Below are positions 11,228 through 22,600 of a stretch of DNA of 64,000 nucleotides, piece by piece. The position numbers and the translations under genes were made by a program. Source of the DNA: Asterias amurensis (lineage: Eukaryota; Echinodermata; Asteroidea; Forcipulatida; Asteriidae); NCBI RefSeq assembly GCF_032118995.1, contig NC_092666.1:14272501-14336500 (forward strand), read 5' to 3'. The notes under the pieces are model-generated. The model was not told the DNA's origin. It made no database searches and worked only from the letters and a program-made list of their open reading frames with translations. Position 1 is the stretch's first letter, and every line of letters starts with the position of its first letter.

Positions 11228-11393
11228 CTGTCCCTTGAAGACTCTGTGCTCATGAGAGACGGCAGTAGAATGAACTTCCCTCTTCCCGCACCCCGCTGGA
11301 TGGACGGCACTGGCTGGGTGGGTCTCCGCTTCGTTGTTCCCCCGTCTCGGTCCACCGCGCGCACCGCCGACTTCCCGGTCATTTTCACCGACG
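11228..11393 (-). CDS. candidate CpG-rich exon with start codon, minus strand
   Basis: This GC- and CpG-rich island stands out in AT-rich surroundings. On the minus strand it follows TTTTTTCTCAACAG and ends before GTTAAG. From the ATG at complement(11380-11382) it begins MTGKSAVRAVDRDGG and later reads GAGRGKFILLPSLMS. The plus strand is also open here over about 70 codons, as is common in GC-rich sequence, so strand is not certain. It could be the first coding exon of the gene hinted at by 6536-7203. Family unknown. Confidence 0.3.
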
Positions 11394-12789
11394 CTGTTGA
11401 GAAAAAATTAAACCTATAAATGCTACAGTTTTAGGTCTAAACTGAGTCACTTTATTGGACAAAATGGAGTCAGTTAAAAGACAACTACTTTGTGGTGATT
11501 GTGTTAAAGGAAGACTCTCAAAAAATAAGTTTACCTAAACGGATGTCGGTGCATGAAAAAATTTCGGCTTTGGTCATGAAGTTTTCTTTGTAGTATACGA
11601 TGGCTCAACGGAGGAACGGCCACTCCCAAATCTCGACACAGACTTAATTAATTTGCTTGTAAAAGTCTCTGTAGTCGAAATAGAGTACTTCAAGGAACCC
11701 ATAATAGTGTTCTGAAGGGTTCAACACTGTGAATTGTGTTTCAAATAATGTGCTGCAGTTTTGACTGAGTCAAAAGGTTTTATCTGGCCTCACAAAGCAC
11801 TTCACAGGCATGGCTTGTTGGCAAAACGCACGTGGTTCACGTGGCTTGCCCGACAAAAAGCACAGGTTCATTTCTTGCCGAATTTTTGACCGAGTTTTTC
11901 CTCAAGAATATCACACTAAATTGTTGTAAAAAGTGAACCAGCATGTCTTGAAATAATTCCTGAATGCACATGACCAGCTTTGGTAAGAATTTTGATAGTT
12001 TTTGCAAGTAAAGTTCATCAGAAAAGGCGAAGTCCAAGTCCCACGATGAGCTGAGATGTCCCCACGGCCGCCATGCTGCTCTCCTCGAAACGCAATGGCC
12101 GAGATGTGTGCAGTAATTTTCCACAACCAGTCTTCTTCGAACAGCGAGCGCCAAAACACCTCATTTGCATACTGCACAATGAAGATCTTCAATAGGTTGG
12201 CATTCCACATCAACCCCAGTCCAAGGAATGTCTAGAACAGGTGTGCGTTAACAATGTCTATCCTGAATCTGATTGGCTATAGCGAGAACACAACGCAGGT
12301 TTGGCGAAAATGTATAAAAAAAAAACACTTTGAGAAAAAAAGGTCTCGCATTGGATAATGGATAAACTGCCTTCTTTATTAGAAAGGGTTGTGGGATAGT
12401 GAATTTGGGATGTTTGGTTGTACGTTTTATGATTATTTATTGTGTTGGAAATGAAACAAACCCACAACTTCAAACAAAACAAACAAATTGCAAGGGGTAT
12501 AATCAGCATGCAGGAAAGAAAATATCAGAAAGTATTTTTAGCCTTCAAAATAATATAATGTGAGATAGCCTACTCCGTTTTGTGAAGTTTAGTCACAATT
12601 AACTTCGTTTCTTACTCGGAATAAAAAGAACGAAAAACAGCGCCCTTATTTTATGGGGAAGCAATGTTCAATATTATGGCTTTATCACAAAATCTTGAAA
12701 ATCTTGAAACCTTTTTACGATAAGAAAGAAGCGGGGGAAATTTTAGAGGCAATTCCATAAAATTAAACCGAGTGAACTTCGTTTTTTTT
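11394..12789. other. intergenic, no confident gene
   Basis: Two overlapping minus-strand frames of about 100 codons occur at 11837-12213 in a moderately CpG-rich patch containing GCATGGCGGCCG. No consistent splice sites or recognised domain support either frame. Confidence 0.4.
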
Positions 12790-13985
12790 TAGGGTTAGGA
12801 TTTGGGGTTACGGTTAGGAATTGGGGTTATAGGATTAGGATGGGGTAAGCGTTGTGATTTTGGGGTTAGCGTTGGATGGGGGTACGGTAGGGTTGGAATT
12901 TGGAGTTAGGGCTTTGGGGTTAGGGTAAGGATGTGGGGTTAGGGCTGGTTGCGGTTAGGGTTGGGATTTGGGGTTAGGGTTGGGAATTGGGATTAGGGTT
13001 GGGATTATGGGGTAGGGTTGAGATTTGGGGTTAGGGTTAAAATTTGGGTTAAGGGTATGGATTTGGGGATGGGTTGGAATTTGGGGTTAGGGTTAGGGTA
13101 AGGAAATGGGGTTCGGGTTGGGATAGGGTTTGGATTTGGGGTTAAGGTTTGGATTTTGGGTTAGGGTTAGGATAAGGATTTGGGTTAGGGTTAGGGTTTA
13201 GGGTTAGGATTAGGGTAAGGGTTAGGGTTAGGGTAAGAGTAAGGGTTAGGGTTAGGGTTAGGATTAGGGATTTGGGTTAGGGTTAGGATTAGGATTAGGA
13301 TTTGGGTTAGGGTTAGGGTTAGGGTTAGGGTTAGGGTTAGGGTTAGGGTTAGGGTTAGGGTTAGGGTTAGGGTTAGGGTTAGGGTTAGGGTTAGGGTTAG
13401 GGTGTGGGTTAGGGTTAGGGTTATGGTCAGGGTTAGGGTTAGGGTTAGGATTTGGGGTTTGGGTTTGGGTTAGGGTTAGGGTTAGGGTTAGGGTTAGGGT
13501 TAGGGTTAGGGTTAGGTTAGGGTTAGGGTTAGGGTTAGGGTTAGGGTTAGGGTTAGGGTTAGGGTTAGGGTTAGGGTGTGGGTTAGGGTTAGGGTTATGG
13601 TCAGGGTTAGGGTTAGGGTTAGGATTTGGGGTTTGGGTTTGGGTTAGGGTTAGGGTTAGGGTTAGGGTTAGGGTTAGGGTTAGGGTTAGGGTTAGGGTTA
13701 GGGTTGGGTTAGGGTTAGGGTTGGGGTTAGGGTTAAGGTTAGGGTTAGTATTAGGGTTAGGGTTAGGCTGAGGGTTAGGATTTGGGTTAGGGCTAAGGTT
13801 AAGATTAGGATTTGGGTTAGGGTTAGGGTTAGGATTTTCTATTAGGGTTAGGGTTAGAGTTAGGATTAGGATTTGGGGCTAGGGTTAGGATTTGGGAAGG
13901 GTTAGGGTTAGGGTTATGGTTAGAGTTAGGGTTAGGGTTAGGGTTAGGGTTAGGGTTAGGGTTAGGGTTAGGGTTAGGGTTAGGG

Positions 13986-14344
13986 TTAATCGGTACAGAA
14001 AAAGAAAAAAAAGTTCACAGATTTACAAATAATTTACAGGGTTTACAGAAGGTAATGTTGAAAGACTTCTCTTGAAATATTAGTCCATGAAATGCTTTAC
14101 TTTTTGAGAAAACGGTAAAACAATATAAATTCTCGTTAGCGAGAATTGCGGATTTGTTATAAACACATGTCATGACACTGCGAAACGCGCGAAAACAGGA
14201 GTGGGTTTTCCCGTTATTTTCTCCCGACTCCGATGTCCGATTGAGCCTAAATCTCCACAGGATTGTTATTTTATATATAAGTTGTGTTACACGAAGTGTG
14301 GGACTTGGACAATACTGTTTACCGAAAGTGTATAATGGCTTTAA
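13986..14344. mobile_element. TTAA MITE, family T2 (copy inside telomeric array)
   Basis: The interior is the reverse complement of the copy at 32440-32799, including ATTCTCGTTAGCGAGAAT and the ACACATGTCATGACA segment. The right terminus reads AAAGTGTATAATGGCTTTAA. The left terminus has lost about 16-20 bp of the inverted repeat and begins TTAATCGGTACAG. TTAGGG repeats lie on both sides, so it inserted into the array. Confidence 0.9.
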
Positions 14345-15117
14345 GGTTAGGGTTAGGGTTAGAGTTAGGGCTAGGGTTAGGACTAGGATTTGGGTTAGGG
14401 TTTGGGTTAGGATTAGGATTAGGATTAGGGTTAGGGTAAGGGTTAGGGTCAGGGTTAGGGTGAGGGTTAGGATTTGGTTTAGGGCTAGGGTTAGGATTAA
14501 GATTTGGGTTAGGGTTAGGGTTAGGATTTGGATTAGGGTTAGGATTTGGATTAGGGTTAGGGTTAGAGTTAGGATTAGGATTTAGGTTAGGGTTAGGATT
14601 TGGGAAGGGTTAGGGTTAGGGTTAGGGTTAGGGTTAGGGTTAGGGTTAGGGTTAGTATTAGGGTTAGGGTTAGGGTTTGGGTTAGGGTTAGGATTTTGGT
14701 TAGGGTAAGGGTTAGGTTTAGGGTTAGGATTTGTGTTAGGGTAAGGGTTAGGGTTAGGGTTAGGATTAGGGTAAGGGTTAGAGTTAGGGTTAGGGTTAGG
14801 GTTAGGGTTAAGATTAGGGTTAGGGTTAGGGTTAGGGCTAGGGCTATGGTTAGGGTTGGGGTTAGGGCTAAGGGTTAGGGTTGGGGTTAGGGTAAGGGTT
14901 AGGGTTTAGGGTTAGGGTTAGTATAATGGTTAGGGTTAGGGTTAGGGTTGGGATTTGGGTTAGGGTTAGGGTAAGGGTTAGGGTTAGGGTTAGGGTTAGG
15001 GATAGGGTTAGGGTTAGGATTAGGGTTAGGGTTAGGGTTAGGGTTAGGGTTAGGGTTAGGGTTAGGGTTAGGGTTTGGTTTGGGGTTAGGGTTGAGATTA
15101 GGGATAGGGTCAAGGAT

Positions 15118-16719
15118 CCCAGGTGAAAATTGCAGTTGAAACCAGTTCAACTGGTTTTAACTGGTCCCAACTGGTCCAGTTGAACTGGGATTTGGTAACT
15201 TGTTTAACTGGTTTTCAACTGGTTTCGAACTGGTTTGACTTGTTTCGAACTGGTTTTAAACTGGTTTGACTGGTTTTGAACTGGTTTTACTGATTTGAAC
15301 TGGTTTTGAACTGGTTTAACTGGTTTCGAAATGGTTTAGCTGGTATAAACTGGTTTGTGACTTGTCTGAACTGGTTTTCAACTGGTACCAACTGATTTTG
15401 AGTGCATCAACTGTTGTCACCAGTTAGCAGGTTTGCTTAGATTATGACTGACAGACAGACAGTCTGACAAACATGTAGTCCGGCGGACAGCCAGTCAGTC
15501 TAAAACTTTTGTCAACATCACCAATGGTGCCATGATATTAGTCATGCTAAGATCAAGCACATTACTTTTGTAAGGTCCGATCCAAGTATACACTTTTTGG
15601 GCTTTGCTTTCTACCTATGGTGTGTAATTTTGAAGTGCGCTGACCAATATGATACACCAAAATTTGTTTTAGTTCATTTCTATACCAAATTATAACTACA
15701 TGTACATAAACTTACACACATTTAAGTGTAACTTTTGTTATACCTACAATGGTTTTGAATAAACATAGAGTTCTATATTTGTGCATAATTAATTAGATCC
15801 CGCCCATTTAATTCTAACAAAAATTAATTGCATTTATGTTTTTGTTCAGTATAATATTTATATACTTTAATTTGGGGACTAGTTCCAACAATGGTCTCTG
15901 TGGGTGAGAAAATCCAGTTGCTTAATTGGTTTCAACTGTCCCTGTTCATAAGAATTAGTGTGACCAGTTGGTAACTGGTTCCTTCAACTGGTTTTAACTG
16001 GTCCCTGTTCCTGAGAATAACCAGTTGGTAACTGGTTCCTCCAACTATATAATTTCAACTGGTCCCTTTGGTAATTATTTCCAGTTGGTAACTGGTTCTT
16101 TCAACTGGTTCCTGTTGACACCACATGAATGGCCAGTTGCTAACTGGTTCCTCAACTGGTTGCAACTAGTTCTTGTTGACACAACAAGAATTACAAGTTG
16201 GTAACTGGTTCCTTCAACTGGTTTGAACTGGTTCCTGTTTACACCACAATAATTACCAGTTGGCAACTATTTCCTTCAACTGTTTCAACTGGTCCCTGTT
16301 TACACCACAATATTACCAGTTGGCAACTACTTCCTTCAACTGGTTTCAACTGGTCCCTGTTGACACAACAAGAATTACCAGTTGGCAACTACTTCCTTCA
16401 ACTGGTTTCAACTGGTCCTCGTTGACACAACAAGAATTACCAGTTGGTAACTACTTCCTTCAACTGGTTTCAACTGGTCCTCGTTGACACAACAAGAATT
16501 ACCAGTTGGTAACTACTTCCTTCAACTGGTTTCAACTGGTCCCTGTTGACACAACAAGTACTACCAGTTGGTAACTACTTTCTTCAACTGGTTTCAACTG
16601 GATTTTCTTCAAACCAGTTGAATCCAACTGGTACTAGTTGGACACCAGTTAATTCCAGTTGAACCCAGTTGAAACCAGTTGACTGTTCAACTGGTTTCAA
16701 CTGGATTTTTCACCTGGGA
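15118..16719. mobile_element. TIR element filled with CAACTGG motifs, inside telomeric array
   Basis: The ends are inverted repeats: CCCAGGTGAAAATTGCAGTT on the left, and on the right the complement of CCCAGGTGAAAAATCCAGTT. Both sides abut AT and then TTAGGG-type sequence. The interior holds dozens of AACTGG/CCAGTT motifs in both orientations. A tandem block of 62-bp units runs from about 16080 to 16610 (CCAGTTGG starts every 62 bp near 16315, 16377, 16439, 16501 and 16563). About 15420-15900 is unique sequence without the motif. No transposase is visible. Confidence 0.85.
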
Positions 16720-17159
16720 TAGGGTTAGGGTTAGTGCTAGGGCTATTGTTAGGGTTGGGGTTAGGGTTAGGTGTAGGGTTAGGGGTAGGGATAGGGTTGG
16801 GGTTAGGGTTAGAATTAGGATTTGGGTTAGGGTTATAGGGTTATAGGGTTAGGGGTAGGGTAAGGGTCAGAGTTAGGATTAGTATTTGGGTTAGGGTTAG
16901 GGTTAGGGTTAGGGTTAGGGTTAGTATTAGGATTAGGGTTAGGGTTAGGGTAAGGGTTAAGGTTAGGGTTACAGGTACTGTTAGGGTTAGGGTTAGGATT
17001 TGGGTTTGGAATGGGATTCGGGGTTAGGGTAGGATTTGGGGTACGGTTCTAATTTTTGGTTAGTGTTGGGATTTGGGGTTTCGGTTAAAAAATAGTCATA
17101 GCTCTCACACTAAAAACCCTAACTCATAACATCCAACCCTTTCTCCTAAAACCCTCACC

Positions 17160-18240
17160 TCTAAAGATCTTAATCGTTAGTTTATTTTGGCCTACAAGGA
17201 GCGTGTGTATTAAACTTACCCCGCCCTCCTCCGCGAAAGCTTTGCTTGGTGGCAGCTGCAGATAACTTAAGCGGTCGGCAAAATAAATAAATATAATATA
17301 TCGTTTTGGTTTTTTTAATGTGGTGTTGCTCGACATTTTTAACTCACCAGCTATGATTGACTGAAAAATGATTTTGTAATAAATTTAACTGTGGGATATC
17401 AGTATTTAATGTTTAGTTTATTGACCTGTTCATGTTTGGGACGGTGACTTTAATTTTTGCGTTATTAAACCATTAAACAGCAATGGTGACCATTCAGTAT
17501 CATTGGTGATAATAATCAATGGTTTATAACTGAACACCATTGTTCTTGCCAATCAATGGTGATATCAGTGATATCAATTCATTCAATTCAATTCAATTCA
17601 ATAATTTATTTGTCCATAAAAAGATACAAATTAGATTTTTGTTTTTGGTATACAATTGAACACCATTTTGTCTAGCCAGTTGTATACAATTGAACAGATT
17701 GGCAGAGCCATTCATTACCATCTGTGATATCACGTTGGTGTGGGTTGGGATTTGGTGTTATCGGATTGAAACAAAGTCACTCACCATAAAAACCCTAACT
17801 CATAACGCCACACCCTAACCCTGAAACCCTAACCCCTACAAATCTTAACCGTTAGTTTATTTAGGCCTGTGTACACGTGTGTTTTAAACTTACCCCGCCC
17901 TCCAACGCGAAAAGCTTCGCTTGGTGGCAGCAGATGACTTTAGCGGTCGGCAAGAAAAAGCCCCAATTTCGTTTTTTTCCCTTTTCTTTTAATAATATTA
18001 TGGTGTTGCTAGACACTTTTAACTGAGCAGCTATGATTGACTGAAAAACGATTGGCTTTTAATAGTTACAAGGAGTTTGTATTAAGTTTAACGGTGTGAT
18101 AATTTTTATCAGTAATTAGTGTTTAGCTTAATAATTGGCCTGTTGAGAATGCGTGGGACGGTGACTTTAAACTAACCCCGCCCCTCCCCAAAAAGCTTCG
18201 CTTGGTGGCGGCAGATAACATTAGCGGTCGGCAGAGTGCT
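17160..18240. repeat. threefold-repeated segment next to telomeric array
   Basis: A core containing TAAACTTACCCCGCCCTCC, then AAGCTT(T/C)GCTTGGTGGC and GCGGTCGGCA occurs at about 17211-17285, 17886-17955 and 18172-18236. The first two copies also share about 300 bp of flank (CGTTAGTTTATTT, GCTATGATTGACTGAAAAA, GGGACGGTGACTTTAA). This is a local tandem duplication with a period of about 680 bp; the third is partial. Between copies lie (ATTCA)n near 17575-17605 and CAATGGTGATATCA-type phrases. Confidence 0.8.
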
Positions 18241-19665
18241 CCATCCCTGTACTGCATGGATTGTACGTGCAGTGATTGGTTGTTGTGTGTACACATCTTT
18301 CATTTGACAACACGGGCTGAAAAAGGAGCGTAGCCATGGTAGCTGTGGACTTGGAATTGGATAAAAAATAAGGTATTTATTTTTAAATTTCATTCTAATC
18401 TAATTATTAAATTAACCCTGTGATTTGTGTGATGTCAGGGAGGTTATACAGGTCAACTGCAGTAGGGTAATTGATCCGACAGTCAAACGGGAAAACGCAC
18501 TGATTATATCGATAATGTCAATGACAATGTCAATGGTAATGTCAATAATTAATGGCTGTGTGTTGTTGTGACAATGTGAATTTGTTATTTTTGTGAAAAT
18601 AATTCCAACTTCAATTGTGTGTTGATCTCTTTTAGTTTTAGTTAAGTTTTACTTGATTTAGTTGCAACAAGAACATTGTGTAACATGTGTTGAAATTATC
18701 CTAAGTTTGCATGATGTGGTAGATCCAGTATAGAAAAGGGGGAGAATTGATTTCGGGAGGCTGTCAATATTGTTAAATATTGTATATGTACAGTTTATTT
18801 ACCTCTGTCTGACATGTCTGACTCTAGAGGTCATAAATTGTTATATATAAATATCAGAGCTTTATAAACAAACAAAGCATTATTTTATGAACATGTTGAA
18901 TTTAGTTAGAGTTGCTGATATAATTATAGTATGGAACTACACGTAGGCTATAGGGGGATAGTGAGATTGTCTGATGTGCAAATATTATTATTATTTTAAA
19001 ACTAAACAGGGGCCTACTATTTTTTATTATAAAAATAGAACATTGATCATGTTGATAAAAAAAAGGGGAGGGGAATTACATTATTTGTATAGATTTTCAG
19101 TTTAGAATATTTAACACAACTTGAGTGATAAACGAATTGTTTTATAGTCTGAGTTACTCCTAGAACTATTTCGGTTTCGTCTCGTCTCCCGTACGATAGC
19201 GGACAAAACCGAAATAGTTCTAGAAGTAGTCTAATGTAAGCCCAAATAAAAAAAATACCAGTTGATGGTACTCGCCGCATCTTTTTTTTGGGCAGCATCT
19301 TTTTTTAAACTATTTGTTATTTTCATTTTTTTATTTTTTTATTATTCTAAGTTCATCCTTTTAAAAGGACTGGCCTATCGTGATGCTCTCGAACATGTGT
19401 AACTGTCTGTTTCAAAAACAAAATTAATGAATCTTTTGAGTGTCATAATCCAGCCCTGTGAACCTGTACAACAACAAAGATTGGTGGCCTGTCTAGTTTG
19501 AAATACCAACTGGCCATCTTGGCATTTTCTTTTTTAAACGTCCCTCATCCTCCTCTTTTTGGAAAAATCTGGACGATCAACTGGTATTTTTTTTAATTTT
19601 TCACCTAAAAAATGTTGCTTTCTTTCTCTGAGTTAAGTTTGAAGCTGCTATAGCAACCCATCAAG
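18241..19665. other. upstream region of the WD40 gene
   Basis: AT-rich non-coding DNA with no clear TATA box or initiator. A hairpin at about 19154-19226 pairs CTAGAACTATTTCGGTTT with its complement. Around 19545-19595 is a segment whose reverse complement recurs at 50722-50775. Confidence 0.5.
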
Positions 19666-22600
19666 ATGGCGATGGAGAAGCAAGCTGTTATTAAGGACAC
19701 GCATCATCGTTCCGTAACGGCCGTTGGTTACCATCCGATGAGGCGGGAAATCCTGGCAGGATTCGAAGGTACTTTGTCCTGAAAGTCAAAGGGCCATGTC
19801 ACACGAGGAAACTTACAGGCAACCAGTTCTCAAAGAAAAGATTCAACTCACATTTGAATCTACTCATAATTTAATTGGGAATCGTAAGACATTGTTAAAA
19901 AGATACTCATACTGTGCTACAAAAGTGGTCCTGTAGCATCACTGTAAAGTTATTTGCCTCCAAGTTGCCTACAAAATTTGCCTCATGTGACAAGGCCCAA
20001 AGGCAGTGGACACTATTGGTAATTACTCAAAATAATTATTAGAATGAAACCTTTCTTGGTAACGAGTAATGGGGAAAGTTGGTTGTACATGTATAAAACA
20101 TTGTGAGAAATGGCTCCCTCTGAAGTAATGTAGTTTTTGAGAAAAAAAGTAATTTTCAATGAATTTGATTTCGAGACCTCAGATTTAGAATTTGAGGTCT
20201 CGAAAGCAAGCATCTGAAAGCACACAACTTCGTGTGACAATGGTGTTTTTTTTCTTTCATAATTATCTCGCAACTTCGACGACCGATTGAGCTCAAATTT
20301 TCACAGTTTTGTTATTTTATGCTTATGTTGAGATACACTGACTGTGTAGGCTAGTTTTTGACAATTAACGATAGTGTCCAGTGTCTTTTAATGCTACTGT
20401 TTTATTTATAAGCAAATTTATCAACAAAGATACAATAAAAGTCACCTTTGAAAGGGTAACCTTAATACAGTGTCTTCTCGTGGAGAAAGTAGCAACAACC
20501 ATCTCATCAAGAAAGTCAAATCCATCTAGGTTTAGTGAGGTGACAGTGACTACCAACTGAATCTCTGGCCGCAGTATTCGCAAACTGAAAAATAATAACT
20601 TGTGTTTTTTTGCCTTGAAGATGGAGTTATTAAAACATGGGAAGCTGAGGGGTCAAAGTTGGTTCTGACGACTTATGAACATCAAGGCTGGGTGACAGAT
20701 TTTCTTTATTGGTAAGTGGTCAACTAAAATGAGCCCAAGTTGCAACACTTTTGGGGTGACAGGTCTTCTTTTTTCAGCTGTGCCACGTATCTGGAACTCT
20801 CTACCACTTAATCTTAGATCTTGTCTTTGTACCACAGCATTCAAATCTCTTCTCAAAGCTCATCTTATGTCACAGGTTATCAAGGACTAATTTTGTTAAA
20901 AACCTGTGACATTATAAGACAAGATCCCTCCCCTCGATCTCCCCTCCCTAGCCTGGCAAATGGTTTTCAGTCTGAGCCCACTTCTGATGACCTGTTACTT
21001 TTGCTCCCGTTTGTTTGAAGGCATGGGAGACTATGTGCTTCTCCAAATGTTTCCCATTGACCGTTAGATTTGTCAATGGGAGTGCCCTTTTGCAAAAAGA
21101 AATCTGCCTTGCCCTCTCAAAAAATGAAATTCCAGACCTGTGATTACTGTTTCTAGAGTAACTTTTGAATCCCGTTTTTTTTTCAGGCATGATGGAAAGG
21201 TGATGTTCTCCTCATCCAACGATGGATTGATCATCGCTTGGTCGTCTGGAGGTGGCGTCTTTGACAGAATCAAGGTAGGTCTAATAATAGAAGACAATAC
21301 TTTGACATCAAATTGGCTGTTGCCAGCTTGGTGTTTAATATATCCCCTTGTGGGAGTTTGCTGAGTTCTCTTGAAATAAAGATCATCCAAACAATTAAAT
21401 TGTGGCAAGTTGTGGCTGAGTGGTTGAGAGCACTTGACACAAGGTCTGGTGTTTCTGATTATCAGACTGTGCGTTTGATCCATAGTTGCATTGTCTAATT
21501 CAGGTGTATACCCTTGTTGCACTGAAACAATCATTTATCAGTGATTTGACCAATCATTTGCAACTGTTAATAGACCAATCCATTAAGCTCTGTCCCATTG
21601 CGTATTGACCAATCACAACCCATTGCACAACCAAAAGTCCGACACTATAAACTCCATCATGTGTGCGCGTATGCTTGGCACACGCGGCAGAGTTGTACAG
21701 AATGGCATTGGAGAGGCTCACGTGTTCTTGCTCACACGTGCGCCGTGGGCGGAGCCAAATGAATCGGTGTATTGCCATTTGACCAAAGAGCACTGTGATG
21801 GCAACTGTTCTCATTCGTAGTAACTGTGGACTATTTGTTGGGAAACTTACAAATGTACATAGTATAAACACTCCATGTATGGCCAAAGTCTGAAATTATT
21901 TATTGACTATTTCCTTTCTAAATCTGTAATTTCTGTGTAGATTGGTTCTCCTGTTTACTGCATGGCATTAAACACACGCAGGCACCAGCTTGTTTGCGGC
22001 TTGAACGGAAGCATCAAAGTCTACAGCCTGGATGACAGTAAGTTATAACGCATAGAATTCAAACTTCTCCTGCTGACATACAAATCTCTTCACCAATCCG
22101 CACCTCACTATCTTCAAGATCTCCTTTATCCATATGTACCTCATCGTACCCTCCGCTCCAGCTCTACCTCTCAACTAGTCCCATACATCACTCGCACGAA
22201 GTCTTATGGCCACCGCTCATTCTCATATTCTTCACCCTCACTCTGGAACAACTTACCGCACAACATCAGAACTGCTCCGAACGAGAACATTTTCAAACAT
22301 CTGCTGAAAACTTACCTGTTTACTCATTAATTTTTGTAAAGCGCTTTGGGACTGTTGTGTGAAGTGGTATATAAGTGCCATTCATTATTATTATTATTAT
22401 AACCGTTCCTCAGAATCTATTCACACACTTTTATACTGTCGTAAACTCCTGGCTGCCACTTCCCAGGTTGTATCAAAAACTCCTGGCTGCCGCGTCCCAG
22501 GATGTATCAGAAACTTGGGGTGTGATCTGGGCCCGAGAAACCTGATACTTCACGGAGGCAACACAGGTCATTGTCTTGGTGCCCTTGAAATGCTCCGGTA

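Larger units (their letters stand above)
12790..17085 (+). repeat. interstitial telomeric-type TTAGGG array
   Basis: The plus strand carries the G-rich strand. Homogeneous (TTAGGG)n blocks at about 13310-13400, 13460-13570, 13640-13710 and 13940-13988 alternate with variants such as GGATTTGGGG, TAGGGTTTGGG and GGGTAAGGG. Two segments (13407-13455 and 13577-13640) are almost identical, so there is a higher-order duplication. The block is interrupted by a TTAA MITE (13986-14344) and a 1.6 kb TIR element (15118-16719); array continues to about 17085. Genes lie beyond it, so this is not a chromosome end. The long RVRVRV- or NPNPNP-type frames here are artefacts of the hexamer. Confidence 0.95.

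Noticed and set aside
11837-12213. Overlapping minus-strand frames, including an ATGGCGGCC start context
   Set aside because: The ATGGCGGCC frame stops after 18 codons, the other two frames have no recognisable domain, and no donor site follows.
14172-15150. Long frames rich in RVRVRV, NPNPNP or LTLTLT
   Set aside because: They arise from hexamer TTAGGG repeats, which stay open in several frames on both strands; there is no independent coding evidence.
16075-16487. Overlapping frames of 60-75 codons reading SWQLLPSTGFNW-type repeats
   Set aside because: They are translations of the 62-bp CAACTGG tandem units inside a transposon-like element.
21073-21534. Minus-strand 153-codon frame
   Set aside because: It overlaps WD40 exon 3 and a SINE on the opposite strand, with no domain or splice support.
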